Of a DNA stretch of 64,000 bases, positions 52,676-61,243 are shown piece by piece. The notes beneath the pieces are model-generated. The model was not told where the DNA came from and did no database searches. It saw only the letters and a list, made by a program, of their open reading frames with translations. The position numbers and the translations under genes were made by a program. Position 1 is the first letter of the stretch; each line of letters starts with the position of its first letter. The DNA lies in contig JBQTGY010000050.1 of assembly GCA_052390415.1 (NCBI GenBank), positions 1-64,000 of the forward strand, read 5' to 3'. Origin of the DNA: JANNWF01 sp052390415 (GTDB lineage Bacteria > Pseudomonadota > Gammaproteobacteria > Xanthomonadales > Xanthomonadaceae).

Positions 52676-54949
52676 ATGACCGCCGCTGCTGCCATTCATC
52701 CGCGTCAAAAAGACATCAATCGCGCCAAAGTCTGCGATCAGAATTTTCTGGAGTTCGTTGGCGGGTGGGCGGGCAAGGCCGCGCCGCGTCCGGCGGACTC
52801 AGCGCCCGTCTTGGCCGGCAGCCACTGCAGCGTGGCCGATTTCCTCGAGCTGTTCGAGTCGCAGCTGATCAGCCGCCATCTGGATTTGATGGCGCGGGTC
52901 CTGCGCGTGCAGAACAAGGTTTTCTACACCATCGGCAGCTCCGGTCACGAGGGCAATGCGATGGTGGCGCGGTTGGCCCGCCACACCGATCCTGCGTTTC
53001 TGCATTACCGCTCGGGTGGTTTCATGGCCGAGCGCTTCCGCAAGCTGCCGGGGATGGATCCGGTGATGGATTCGGCCTTGTCGTTTGCGGCCAGCAGCGA
53101 AGATCCGATTTCCGGCGGTCGCCACAAGGTCTGGGGCAGCAAACCGTTGTGGGTGCTGCCGCAGACATCAACCATCGCCTCGCATTTGCCGAAGGCGCTG
53201 GGCACCGCGATCGGCATCGAACAAGCACGTCGCATCGGCCACGCACTGCCGATTCCTGCCGACAGCATCGCCATTTGTTCGTTCGGCGATGCCAGCGCCA
53301 ATCACGCCACCGCGCAAACGGCTTTCAACACGGCGGCGTGGACGGCGTATCAGAAGCTGCCAGCACCGGTCCTGTTCGTCTGCGAAGACAATGGCATCGG
53401 CATTTCGGTCAAGACGCCTTCGGGATGGATCGGTCAGAGCTTTTCGGCGCGTCGCGATCTCGATTATTTCAGTGCCGATGGTCTCGACATCGCAGCGGGC
53501 TACGCACAGGTTCAAGCCGCCGTCGAACATTGTCGTACCACGCGGCGGCCGACCTTTCTGCATCTGCGCACCACCCGCATCATGGGTCACGCCGGCACCG
53601 ATTTCGAGATTGAGTGGCGGGCCATCGAAGAATTGATGGCCGTCGAAGCCAGTGATCCATTATTGCGCTCGGCTGAAATCGCGCTGCAGGCAGGTCTGTT
53701 CACGCCAGCGACCTTGATCGAGTTCTACGAGTCAATCCGCCGCCGCTGTTTTGCAGCGGCGGAGCGCGCCGATCAAACCCCCAAGCTGACGACCTTGGCG
53801 GACGTCATTCGTCCGCTGGCGCCGTATTCGCCTGCAGAAGTGCAAGCGGAGGCGCAACGTATCGCTGACCCAAAGGCTCGTATTGAAGCCTTTGGTGGCG
53901 AGGACAAATTGCCCGAGTCCCTGCCACCGCGGCACTTGGCGATCCAGATCAATCAGGCACTGCACGAGTTGCTGGTCAAGTATCCGCAGGCATTGCTGTT
54001 TGGCGAAGATGTGGCGCAAAAAGGTGGCGTATATACGGTCACTCGCGGACTGTTCAAGACTTTTTCCGGCCGACGCGTGTTCAACACCTTGCTCGACGAA
54101 ACCATGATTCTGGGCTTGGCGCAGGGCTTCGCGAATCTGGGCATGTTGCCGATTCCGGAAATCCAGTATCTCGCCTACTTTCACAATGCCTGCGACCAGA
54201 TTCGTGGTGAGGCCGCTTCGCTACAGTTTTTCTCGAATGGTCAGTATCGGAATCCGATGCTGATGCGCATCGCGTCGCTGGGCTATCAGAAAGGTTTTGG
54301 TGGGCACTTTCACAACGACAATTCGATCACTGCGCTGCGTGACATTCCGGGCTTGATCGTGGGTTGCCCGTCGCGTGGCGACGATGCGGTGAACATGTTG
54401 CGCACCTTGGCTGCACTGGCGCAGGTCGACGGCCGCGTGTGCACGTTTCTGGAGCCGATTGCGCTGTACATGACCAAGGATCTGCATGAGCCCGGCGATG
54501 GCGGCTGGTTGACCCGCTATCCCGCGCCGGGCGAGGCGATGACGCTAGGCGAGGGCAGGCTGTACTCACCCGCCACCGGCGATGGTCAGGACTTGGTGAT
54601 CTTCACGTATGGCAATGGCGTGCCGATGAGCTTGCGCGCTGCGCGCGAAATCGAGCAGCGTCTGGGGTTCAGTGTCAGCGTGGTCGATCTGCGTTGGCTG
54701 GTGCCGCTCAACGATGCCTATATCGCTGAACAGGCGAAATTGGCGCGACGCATCTTGATTGTTGATGAAGGTCGGCGCGCAGCAGGCGTTGGTGAAGGCA
54801 TTTATGCGGCGCTAGCCGAGGCAGGTCTGGGGCGGGTGGCAAGCGGTCGGGTGGTAGGTGTTGACACATTCACACCTCTTGCCGGCGCAGCATTGCTGGT
54901 ATTGCCTGCGGAAAACGATATCGTAGCGGCAGCCGAAGCCCTGCGATAA
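52676..54949 (+). CDS. Fused E1 alpha/beta 2-oxoacid dehydrogenase
   Basis: 757 residues. The first ~370 residues are an E1 alpha subunit with the thiamine-diphosphate motif GDASANHATAQTAFN leading to VCEDN, and a phosphorylation-loop-like GHAGTDFE. From about residue 410 an E1 beta subunit follows: LLFGEDVAQKGGVYTVTRGL, RVFNTLLDE, GLAQGFA, then a transketolase C-terminal domain with VVDLRWLVPLND. E1 alpha and beta are usually separate genes; fusion as here occurs in some branched-chain-type enzymes. No E2 or E3 gene is adjacent. Substrate probably branched-chain 2-oxoacid or acetoin-like. Confidence 0.87.
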   Translation: MTAAAAIHPRQKDINRAKVCDQNFLEFVGGWAGKAAPRPADSAPVLAGSHCSVADFLELFESQLISRHLDLMARVLRVQNKVFYTIGSSGHEGNAMVARLARHTDPAFLHYRSGGFMAERFRKLPGMDPVMDSALSFAASSEDPISGGRHKVWGSKPLWVLPQTSTIASHLPKALGTAIGIEQARRIGHALPIPADSIAICSFGDASANHATAQTAFNTAAWTAYQKLPAPVLFVCEDNGIGISVKTPSGWIGQSFSARRDLDYFSADGLDIAAGYAQVQAAVEHCRTTRRPTFLHLRTTRIMGHAGTDFEIEWRAIEELMAVEASDPLLRSAEIALQAGLFTPATLIEFYESIRRRCFAAAERADQTPKLTTLADVIRPLAPYSPAEVQAEAQRIADPKARIEAFGGEDKLPESLPPRHLAIQINQALHELLVKYPQALLFGEDVAQKGGVYTVTRGLFKTFSGRRVFNTLLDETMILGLAQGFANLGMLPIPEIQYLAYFHNACDQIRGEAASLQFFSNGQYRNPMLMRIASLGYQKGFGGHFHNDNSITALRDIPGLIVGCPSRGDDAVNMLRTLAALAQVDGRVCTFLEPIALYMTKDLHEPGDGGWLTRYPAPGEAMTLGEGRLYSPATGDGQDLVIFTYGNGVPMSLRAAREIEQRLGFSVSVVDLRWLVPLNDAYIAEQAKLARRILIVDEGRRAAGVGEGIYAALAEAGLGRVASGRVVGVDTFTPLAGAALLVLPAENDIVAAAEALR

Positions 54950-54961
54950 CTCATCTTGAGA

Positions 54962-54985
54962 TCACCACGGCGAGGTTCGTGGTGA
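54962..54985. other. Perfect 8-bp stem-loop after E1 gene
   Basis: TCACCACG, an eight-base loop, then CGTGGTGA, starting about 12 bases after the E1 stop codon. No T run follows, so it is a possible weak terminator or RNA-stability element only. Confidence 0.35.
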
Positions 54986-55165
54986 CGGCAGCCGTCGGAT
55001 TCCCTATTATCTAACGGCCATGGCGACCGGTTGCGTTTGCATCAAGAACGGTCTGGCCGTCATGTCCGACAGTAAATTGAAGTGTGCGCCTGACTACACC
55101 CCAGCCCGCCTCGAACATCGGAGCGGGAGAAAAGCACTGAATCGGAACATCTTTCACGCTAACCC

Positions 55166-56065
55166 ATGAGCAACACCAAGCAGCTCACCACCTTGTTCGC
55201 GGATGTCAGTGGCAGCACCAAGCTCTTCGAGCAGCGTGGTGATGTCGAGGCCCGTCGAATCATTTCCGCCGTACTCGGCGCTCTGTCCGAAGTCGCGGCG
55301 CGCCACGGTGGGCGGGTGATCAAGACCATCGGCGACGAGATCATGTGCTCCTTTCCCGGAGCCATGCAGGGCGTGCTCGGTGCCTGTGACATGCAGAAGC
55401 GGGTTGCGCACGACTTGGCGTTTGTGCGCGACAATCTCGGCATTCGCATCGGCTTGCATCACGGCGACGCGCTGGAAGAAGACGGCGACGTCTACGGTGA
55501 CTCGGTCAATACGGCCGCACGCATGGCCTCGTTGGCCAAGCGCGAGCAGATCGTCACTACCGCCAGCACGCTGAAGGCGCTCACCAATGCCGGCAACATC
55601 CGCAGCCGCAGCCTGGGGCGCGCGCGGGTCAGCGGCAAGCTGCTGCCGATCGAGATCGTCGACGTCATCTGGCAGGAAGATACTTCCAACATCACGACCG
55701 TTCAACGCGCCATCCGCATTGACGATGGCGGTACAACCAACGTCAAACTGACGCTGCGTTTCCGTGGTCTGGTGGTGGAATTGAACGAAAATTCCGAACC
55801 CTATTCCATGGGTCGCGATGCCACCAATACCTTGGTGGTCGAGACGGAATGGGTCAGTCGCAACCATTCCTTGATCGAGTTCAAGAAGGGCTTTTTTGTC
55901 CTGTCTGATCGCAGCACCAACGCCACCTACGTGAAGTTGGGCGAGGACGACGAGTTGCGTTTGCATCGCGACGAGATTCACCTGCGCAAGGCGGGCACGA
56001 TCAGCTTGGGGCAAGCGGTCGCGCAGAATCAGAATGACATCGTCTATTTCCAGTGTAGCTACTGA
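55166..56065 (+). CDS. Class III nucleotide cyclase with FHA domain
   Basis: 299 residues. The cyclase homology domain (1-165) shows both metal aspartates, D13 in FADVSGS and D57 in TIGDEIM, Lys53 and D112 at the purine-contact positions expected for adenylate cyclases, and N115/R119 of the transition-state motif in GDSVNTAARM. After a short linker, an FHA domain (about 200-280) has YSMGR, then SRNHSLIEF and TNATYV. It should make cAMP (GTP specificity is not excluded) and bind phosphothreonine partners. The kinase gene 88 bases downstream is the obvious partner. Confidence 0.87.
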   Translation: MSNTKQLTTLFADVSGSTKLFEQRGDVEARRIISAVLGALSEVAARHGGRVIKTIGDEIMCSFPGAMQGVLGACDMQKRVAHDLAFVRDNLGIRIGLHHGDALEEDGDVYGDSVNTAARMASLAKREQIVTTASTLKALTNAGNIRSRSLGRARVSGKLLPIEIVDVIWQEDTSNITTVQRAIRIDDGGTTNVKLTLRFRGLVVELNENSEPYSMGRDATNTLVVETEWVSRNHSLIEFKKGFFVLSDRSTNATYVKLGEDDELRLHRDEIHLRKAGTISLGQAVAQNQNDIVYFQCSY

Positions 56066-56153
56066 GTCATCGGCCGGTTTGAGCGCGAACAGAGCTCTGT
56101 CTGCGCGCGGCGAACGCTGATCCTGTCGTCGCTACATCGGAGCCGGTTCGCAG

Positions 56154-58838
56154 ATGCCGCGCACGCCCTTCGAGCAACCGCCCACAGCAGGGGCCACTGA
56201 AGCCCAAAGCGGCGCAACCAGCGCGTCTCCGTCGCGAACCCTGCCTGCTCCACCTGCGGCCCGCGACAACGTTCGAGACGGGCACTTCATTCCCGGCACG
56301 GTACTTGCCGGTCGCTATCGGTTGGTCGCCTTGCTCGGTCGCGGAGGCATGGGCGAGGTGTATCGCGCCGACGACCTGCGTCTTGGCCAAACGGTCGCGC
56401 TCAAGTTCTTGCCGGCAGCGTTCGTTGCCGACAGCGAGATGCGCGAACGTTTCATCGCCGAAGTGCGCATCGGTCGGCAGGTCTCGCATCCCAATGTCTG
56501 CCGTCTGCATGACCTGGTGGAGATCGATGGCCACTTCTGTTTGTCGATGGAGTATGTCGACGGCGAAGATCTCTCTGCCTTGCTGGCACGCATTGGCCGC
56601 CTGCCGGCTGACAAGGCCATGGAGATAACGCGCGACCTCTGCGCCGGTCTGGCTGCAGCACATGACAAGGGGGTCATCCACCGCGACTTGAAGCCGGCCA
56701 ATGTGATGATCGACGGCAAGGGACGCGCCCGCATCGCCGATTTCGGCATTGCTGCGCTTGCCGACAGCATTGACGCCGAACTCCGAGCGGGCACGCCAGC
56801 CTACATGGCCCCTGAGTTGGCAGAAGGGCATCCAGCCTCGGTGCGCAGTGATCTCTATGCACTAGGTTTGGTTCTGCAAGAGATTTGCACTGGCCAACGT
56901 GGTCAACCAGGCCGAGCCGCTGATTCGTCGACACCCGCAGTGAGCAACGGATGGGCAGATGTTCCGCTGGGCCTGCAACAGGCCATTCAACGCTGCTTGC
57001 AGCGTGATCCCCAGGCCAGGCCCGCTTCCGCGTTGGCAGTCATGGCTGGTTTGCCGGGCGGCGACCCCCTGCAAGCCGCGATGGCCGCGGGAGAGACCCC
57101 ATCGCCCGCCATGGTTGCTGCTGCTGGCACCGTTGGAACGGTCAGAGTAGGCGTCGGTTGGGGACTCTTGTTAGTGGCCTTGGTGGGGCTGTGGTTGCTC
57201 GCCTGGTTGGCCGCGGACACTACGCTGATTGGCCGGGTCTCACCACAGACTTCGCCACTGATTCTGGCAGAACGAGCGCGCACCATTCTGGCTGACGTCG
57301 GTGTCAATGCGCCGGCGGTTGACTGGCATTACAGCTATCTGGTCGACGAGAGTTACTTCACGTTGCAGCCCGCTGATGCGGCGTCGCCATACGACAGCGG
57401 TAGCCTCAACGAGGCTACACCGGGTCCGCTGCAATTCCTGTATCGCCAAAGTCCTGAGCCGTTGGTGGCTGAGCGCACGCAGATCCGTTCATTTGGCCCC
57501 GCCGAAGCGGGGCGCATTACCCTTGACGATCCAGCTCTCAAGGTGGCGGGCATGGCGGATGTCCTGCTGGACCAGCAGGGTCGGCTGCTGGGCCTCCGAG
57601 TCATGGCGTCGCCGCCACCACTGAATCCGCCGGCGCAGTCAGCCAGGCCCGATTGGAGCACCGTGTTCGCTGCCGCGCATATCGATGTGCAGACCTTGCA
57701 GCCAACGACCCCGAAGGAGTTGCCCTCGGTCCCTGCGGATCATCGAGTGGCATGGGTTGGCCGTGGTGAGGTCGGCGGAGGTGTTCCGCTGCACATCGAG
57801 GCCGCGTCGTTCGCAGGCTCAGTGGTCTGGTTTGCCCAACAGCCTGTCTCTACCCCGATGAAGTCGACGCCGTTGGCAGTTGCCGCCACCGCGATTGTTC
57901 CTGTGTCAGCCACCCTGCGCAGCGCGATGTTGACCCTGATGTTCTGCAGCATTTTGATGTGGGTCGCGATTGCAGTGATGCTGCGGCGCAATCTGCGGCT
58001 GGGTCGTAGTGATTCGTCTGGCGCGTTGCGAGTCAGCATTTTCCTGTTTGCCAGCGCGTTTCTCGCATTGCTGTTGCGCGCCGACCATGTGCCACTGCTG
58101 TTCGAGGAGGCCTCGCTGATCAGCAACTTGGTGGCGCAAACGTTGCTTTACACCGGCATCGTGTGGAGTTGTTACATCGCACTGGAACCCGTCGCGCGAC
58201 GTCGTTGGCCCCAGCTCCTGGTTGGCTGGAGTCGCTTGGTGGCAGGCCGCTGGCGAGACCCACTGGTTGGCCGCAACGCGCTGATCGGCGCGCTTGCCGG
58301 CATCGGCATGGCGCTGGTGCTGCATCTCAACATCCTGCTGCCAGAATGGCTGGGTTGGCCCGCCGCCGTACCGCGGGGGCGCGTACTCAGCAGCTTGGCG
58401 GAACTGCGCCATCTGGCGCACTTTGCCTTGTGGGGTCCATTTGCGGCCGTCATCCTGCCGTTTGGCACCTTGCTGGGTTGGTTGATATTTCATCGGCTAT
58501 TGCGCAACAGCTGGTTGGCACTGACCATGCTTGCTTGCACGCAATATCTGGGCATGGCCGCGTTTACCGGGATCGAACAGCGATGGTCGCTGGCGTCGGC
58601 ACTATTCACGGCCATCTATCTGCTGACTACTTTGCGCGCAGGCCTGCTGGCGGGAGTCGTCGCCATGTACGTTTTTCTGCTGTTGGAGGTGACTCCCCTC
58701 ACCTTGGACTGGTCGGCCTGGTATGCCGACCGCACATGGTTGACTGCGGCAATCTTGCTGGGCTTGCTCGTTGGCAGCTTTCATGCGGCGCTTGGCACGC
58801 AACCCAAGCTAGGCCGTCTCTTCGACGACGGCGACTGA
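56154..58838 (+). CDS. Polytopic Hanks-type serine/threonine kinase
   Basis: 894 residues. N-terminal kinase domain at about 50-310: GRGGMGEVYRAD loop, VALKFLP lysine, HRDLKPANVMI, DFGIAAL, GTPAYMAPE. A transmembrane helix follows near 330-350, an extracellular or periplasmic region of about 220 residues, and then roughly eight further hydrophobic helices to the C-terminus (ALRVSIFLFASAFLALLL, FALWGPFAAVILPFGTLLGWL and others). Kinases with a polytopic C-terminus are much rarer than single-pass ones. Same operon as the FHA-cyclase. Probably phosphorylates the FHA partner or other threonine-bearing proteins. Confidence 0.85.
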   Translation: MPRTPFEQPPTAGATEAQSGATSASPSRTLPAPPAARDNVRDGHFIPGTVLAGRYRLVALLGRGGMGEVYRADDLRLGQTVALKFLPAAFVADSEMRERFIAEVRIGRQVSHPNVCRLHDLVEIDGHFCLSMEYVDGEDLSALLARIGRLPADKAMEITRDLCAGLAAAHDKGVIHRDLKPANVMIDGKGRARIADFGIAALADSIDAELRAGTPAYMAPELAEGHPASVRSDLYALGLVLQEICTGQRGQPGRAADSSTPAVSNGWADVPLGLQQAIQRCLQRDPQARPASALAVMAGLPGGDPLQAAMAAGETPSPAMVAAAGTVGTVRVGVGWGLLLVALVGLWLLAWLAADTTLIGRVSPQTSPLILAERARTILADVGVNAPAVDWHYSYLVDESYFTLQPADAASPYDSGSLNEATPGPLQFLYRQSPEPLVAERTQIRSFGPAEAGRITLDDPALKVAGMADVLLDQQGRLLGLRVMASPPPLNPPAQSARPDWSTVFAAAHIDVQTLQPTTPKELPSVPADHRVAWVGRGEVGGGVPLHIEAASFAGSVVWFAQQPVSTPMKSTPLAVAATAIVPVSATLRSAMLTLMFCSILMWVAIAVMLRRNLRLGRSDSSGALRVSIFLFASAFLALLLRADHVPLLFEEASLISNLVAQTLLYTGIVWSCYIALEPVARRRWPQLLVGWSRLVAGRWRDPLVGRNALIGALAGIGMALVLHLNILLPEWLGWPAAVPRGRVLSSLAELRHLAHFALWGPFAAVILPFGTLLGWLIFHRLLRNSWLALTMLACTQYLGMAAFTGIEQRWSLASALFTAIYLLTTLRAGLLAGVVAMYVFLLLEVTPLTLDWSAWYADRTWLTAAILLGLLVGSFHAALGTQPKLGRLFDDGD

Positions 58839-58856
58839 GCGGCATTCAGGACGAGC

Positions 58857-59942
58857 TCAAACCGGCGACGCCGCATTCTCTCGAAAGCGCAGAACGCGCG
58901 GATTGATCAGCCGCTTCCACAGCGGCGGAAACATCGCGAGGATGAACATCGAGGCATAACCGCCCGGCAGTTGCGGGCTGTCCGCGTGATGAAGCAGCGC
59001 CTGATAGCGACGACGCGGTGTTTCGTGGTGATCGGAGTGCCGTTGCAACTGGAACAACAGCAGGTTGCTCAGCCGAAAATCGCTGTTCCACGAATGTAGA
59101 TGAGTGGTCCGTTCGTAGCGTCCGGTGGGCAGCTTCTTGCGTTCGAGCCCGTAGTGCTCGATGTAATTGATGATTTCCAGGCTGATGGCAGCAACCAACC
59201 CCTGAGCCACAAAGAAAAATGCGCCAGCCGGCCCGAGCAGCCACGCAAACAGCGCGATGCCAATCAGCCAAAAGGCAGTCCAGCTGATCAACTCGTTGCG
59301 CCAATGCAGGGCGCTGAGCCCCTGTTTGCGCAGGCGCTGGGATTCCAGTCGCCAAGCGTTGAGTGAGTTGCGCAGCAGCGCGCGCGGCAAGAAGTGCCAC
59401 AAGGATTGGTCAAAGCGCGCACTGGAGGCGTCTTCGGGCGTGGAGACATGCACATGGTGACCACGGATGTGTTCGATCTTGAAGCCGTGATAGCCAACCG
59501 ACGTCAGCAACACGCCGCCCGCCCATTGCTCAAGGCGGTTGTCCTTGTGGATCAGTTCATGCGCCACGTTGATGGCGAGCACGCTGCTGACGACCCCCTG
59601 CGAAAACACCCAACCCAACAGACCCGGCACACCCCACTCTGCGCTGACGAAGTAGTGGGCGGACCAAGCTAGCAAGCCCAGTTGGATCGGCACGCAAGCA
59701 AGCGTCAACCCGCGAAACCAGAGATCGCGATCCAGTGTGGCGGCTTCCTCCGCATTCGGATTGACCGAGTCATGACCCAAGGCAAAATCCGCCAGCGGCA
59801 GCAGTACGAACAGAAATACCAACGGAGACCATGCCGCCACGTCGCGGGGTAGCCAATCGCCTCCTGCCATGAACGCAGCCGCCGGCATCAAGGCGGGGAC
59901 CACGAATGCGAACAGAAAGCCCAGGCGCTTGGTGATATTCAT
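58857..59942 (-). CDS. alkB: AlkB-type alkane 1-monooxygenase
   Basis: 361 residues with about six membrane helices. All His motifs of the integral-membrane di-iron hydroxylases are visible: HELIHK, then HIRGHHVHVSTPEDASSAR, the NYIEHYGL motif typical of AlkB and QRHSDHH. It should hydroxylate the terminal carbon of medium-chain alkanes, using rubredoxin and rubredoxin reductase as electron donors, which are not encoded nearby. Converges with the kinase gene with 18 bases between stops. Family length is normal (~400 incl. rubredoxin-less forms). Confidence 0.9.
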   Translation of the reverse strand: MNITKRLGFLFAFVVPALMPAAAFMAGGDWLPRDVAAWSPLVFLFVLLPLADFALGHDSVNPNAEEAATLDRDLWFRGLTLACVPIQLGLLAWSAHYFVSAEWGVPGLLGWVFSQGVVSSVLAINVAHELIHKDNRLEQWAGGVLLTSVGYHGFKIEHIRGHHVHVSTPEDASSARFDQSLWHFLPRALLRNSLNAWRLESQRLRKQGLSALHWRNELISWTAFWLIGIALFAWLLGPAGAFFFVAQGLVAAISLEIINYIEHYGLERKKLPTGRYERTTHLHSWNSDFRLSNLLLFQLQRHSDHHETPRRRYQALLHHADSPQLPGGYASMFILAMFPPLWKRLINPRVLRFRENAASPV

Positions 59943-60145
59943 TTGGCGAAATTCTTTCGGACAAGGTTTACGTCAGGCACATCGTGGTGGCTGAGGGTAA
60001 GGCGGCCGAGCAAGTCCGCGAACGAGCCCCGCCGCTTCAGCATGTCGCGCCAATCTCAATCATTGCCAATGGCCTATGGCCGAGCGCTGGACGGGGGGCC
60101 AGACTGCTGGCGTCCCTCGCCCCGCCCCGGTCCTATACTTCGGCC

Positions 60146-61243
60146 ATGAACAGACTAACCGTTAAGTTGCTCATTCTAGTGTCGCTCAGTCTGACAGCGC
60201 AGCCCTCGCATGGGCGCGCGCCGCAGGATTTGCCGGTCGACGCCGTAATTGTTGACGACGCTGCCATCGCCGCGTCCAACCCACTGGCAACCGGCAAGGC
60301 GCAGGCGGCAATTTCCGCGCTGCGCGCGGGCGGCGCGAAGGCGGCGTTGGCTGAATTGGCCACGTTGTCCGAACCACTGGCATTTGAGCTAGCCGCTTCG
60401 CGCGTGGTGACGACACTGCAAGCGGCAGAGGATTCGCCGCAGGCTCGCTCGGTCCTGTTTGAGCTGACCCACGTTCCCATTCGGGTCTTTCGTCGCCATG
60501 AAGAAACGGCTGCCGATTGGTTTGTACCGCTGCTGGATGTGGCGGGCAAGGCGCAATTTGCGCTGCGCGCGTGGGACGCCGGAGCCCAACGTCGGGCGTG
60601 GCTCGGGGAACTGTCGCTGGGCGGCGATCACGCTATCCGCGCGCTATCGACCACAAGGGCCAAGACACAACCGGCGCTGGTCGAAGCCATTGGGGATCTC
60701 GCGCAAGCCAAGCTCGACGCAGTGTCAGCCGACATGTTGCTGCAACCGGAAGCATTTGCGTCCGACGTATGGGCGGCGACAGCGGCGCGAAGCGGTGACA
60801 AGCGTGTGTTTGCGGCTGCGCTGATCCAATGTGACGACAAGGATTTGTTGGCCTTGCTGCCCGCTGTCAGTCAATTGTCTGCCGCTGACGCCGGCGACTG
60901 GCTCATTCAACTGAGTGCGCGACCGGCGCTGGCTTCGGCGGCATTGTTGGCGTTGGCCGCATTGGCGGATCAGTCATCGCCTGCCCTTGAGCATCTGATT
61001 GCAAGCCTCGACAGCGAACGTCTGGGTGCTTCGGCGGCAACCGCGCTGGCGCAGCGACCGCAACCTGATCGTCTTGCACTCATCGAAAGGTTGGCCGCCG
61101 ATCCGACGGCAAGCCCCCGTCGCCTGACCTCATTGGCGCTGGCCTTGCGACTGGATGAATCGACGCAGGCGCGTCTTGTTCTCGATCGCCTCGGTCGCGA
61201 TCCCCGCTTGCCCACGAACGTACGTGCGGAGCTGCAGCGATGA
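60146..61243 (+). CDS. Secreted HEAT-like repeat protein of unknown function
   Basis: 365 residues from ATG 60146; an upstream GTG-type extension is unlikely. A signal peptide ends PSHGRA. The rest is an Ala/Leu-rich helical protein with degenerate ~35-residue repeats (LIASLDSERLGASAATALAQ, RLALIERLAADPTA and similar), resembling HEAT or Armadillo repeats. It overlaps the start of the carboxypeptidase gene by four bases (ATGA), which implies coupled expression and perhaps a physical or regulatory relation. No known family. Confidence 0.7.
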   Translation: MNRLTVKLLILVSLSLTAQPSHGRAPQDLPVDAVIVDDAAIAASNPLATGKAQAAISALRAGGAKAALAELATLSEPLAFELAASRVVTTLQAAEDSPQARSVLFELTHVPIRVFRRHEETAADWFVPLLDVAGKAQFALRAWDAGAQRRAWLGELSLGGDHAIRALSTTRAKTQPALVEAIGDLAQAKLDAVSADMLLQPEAFASDVWAATAARSGDKRVFAAALIQCDDKDLLALLPAVSQLSAADAGDWLIQLSARPALASAALLALAALADQSSPALEHLIASLDSERLGASAATALAQRPQPDRLALIERLAADPTASPRRLTSLALALRLDESTQARLVLDRLGRDPRLPTNVRAELQR

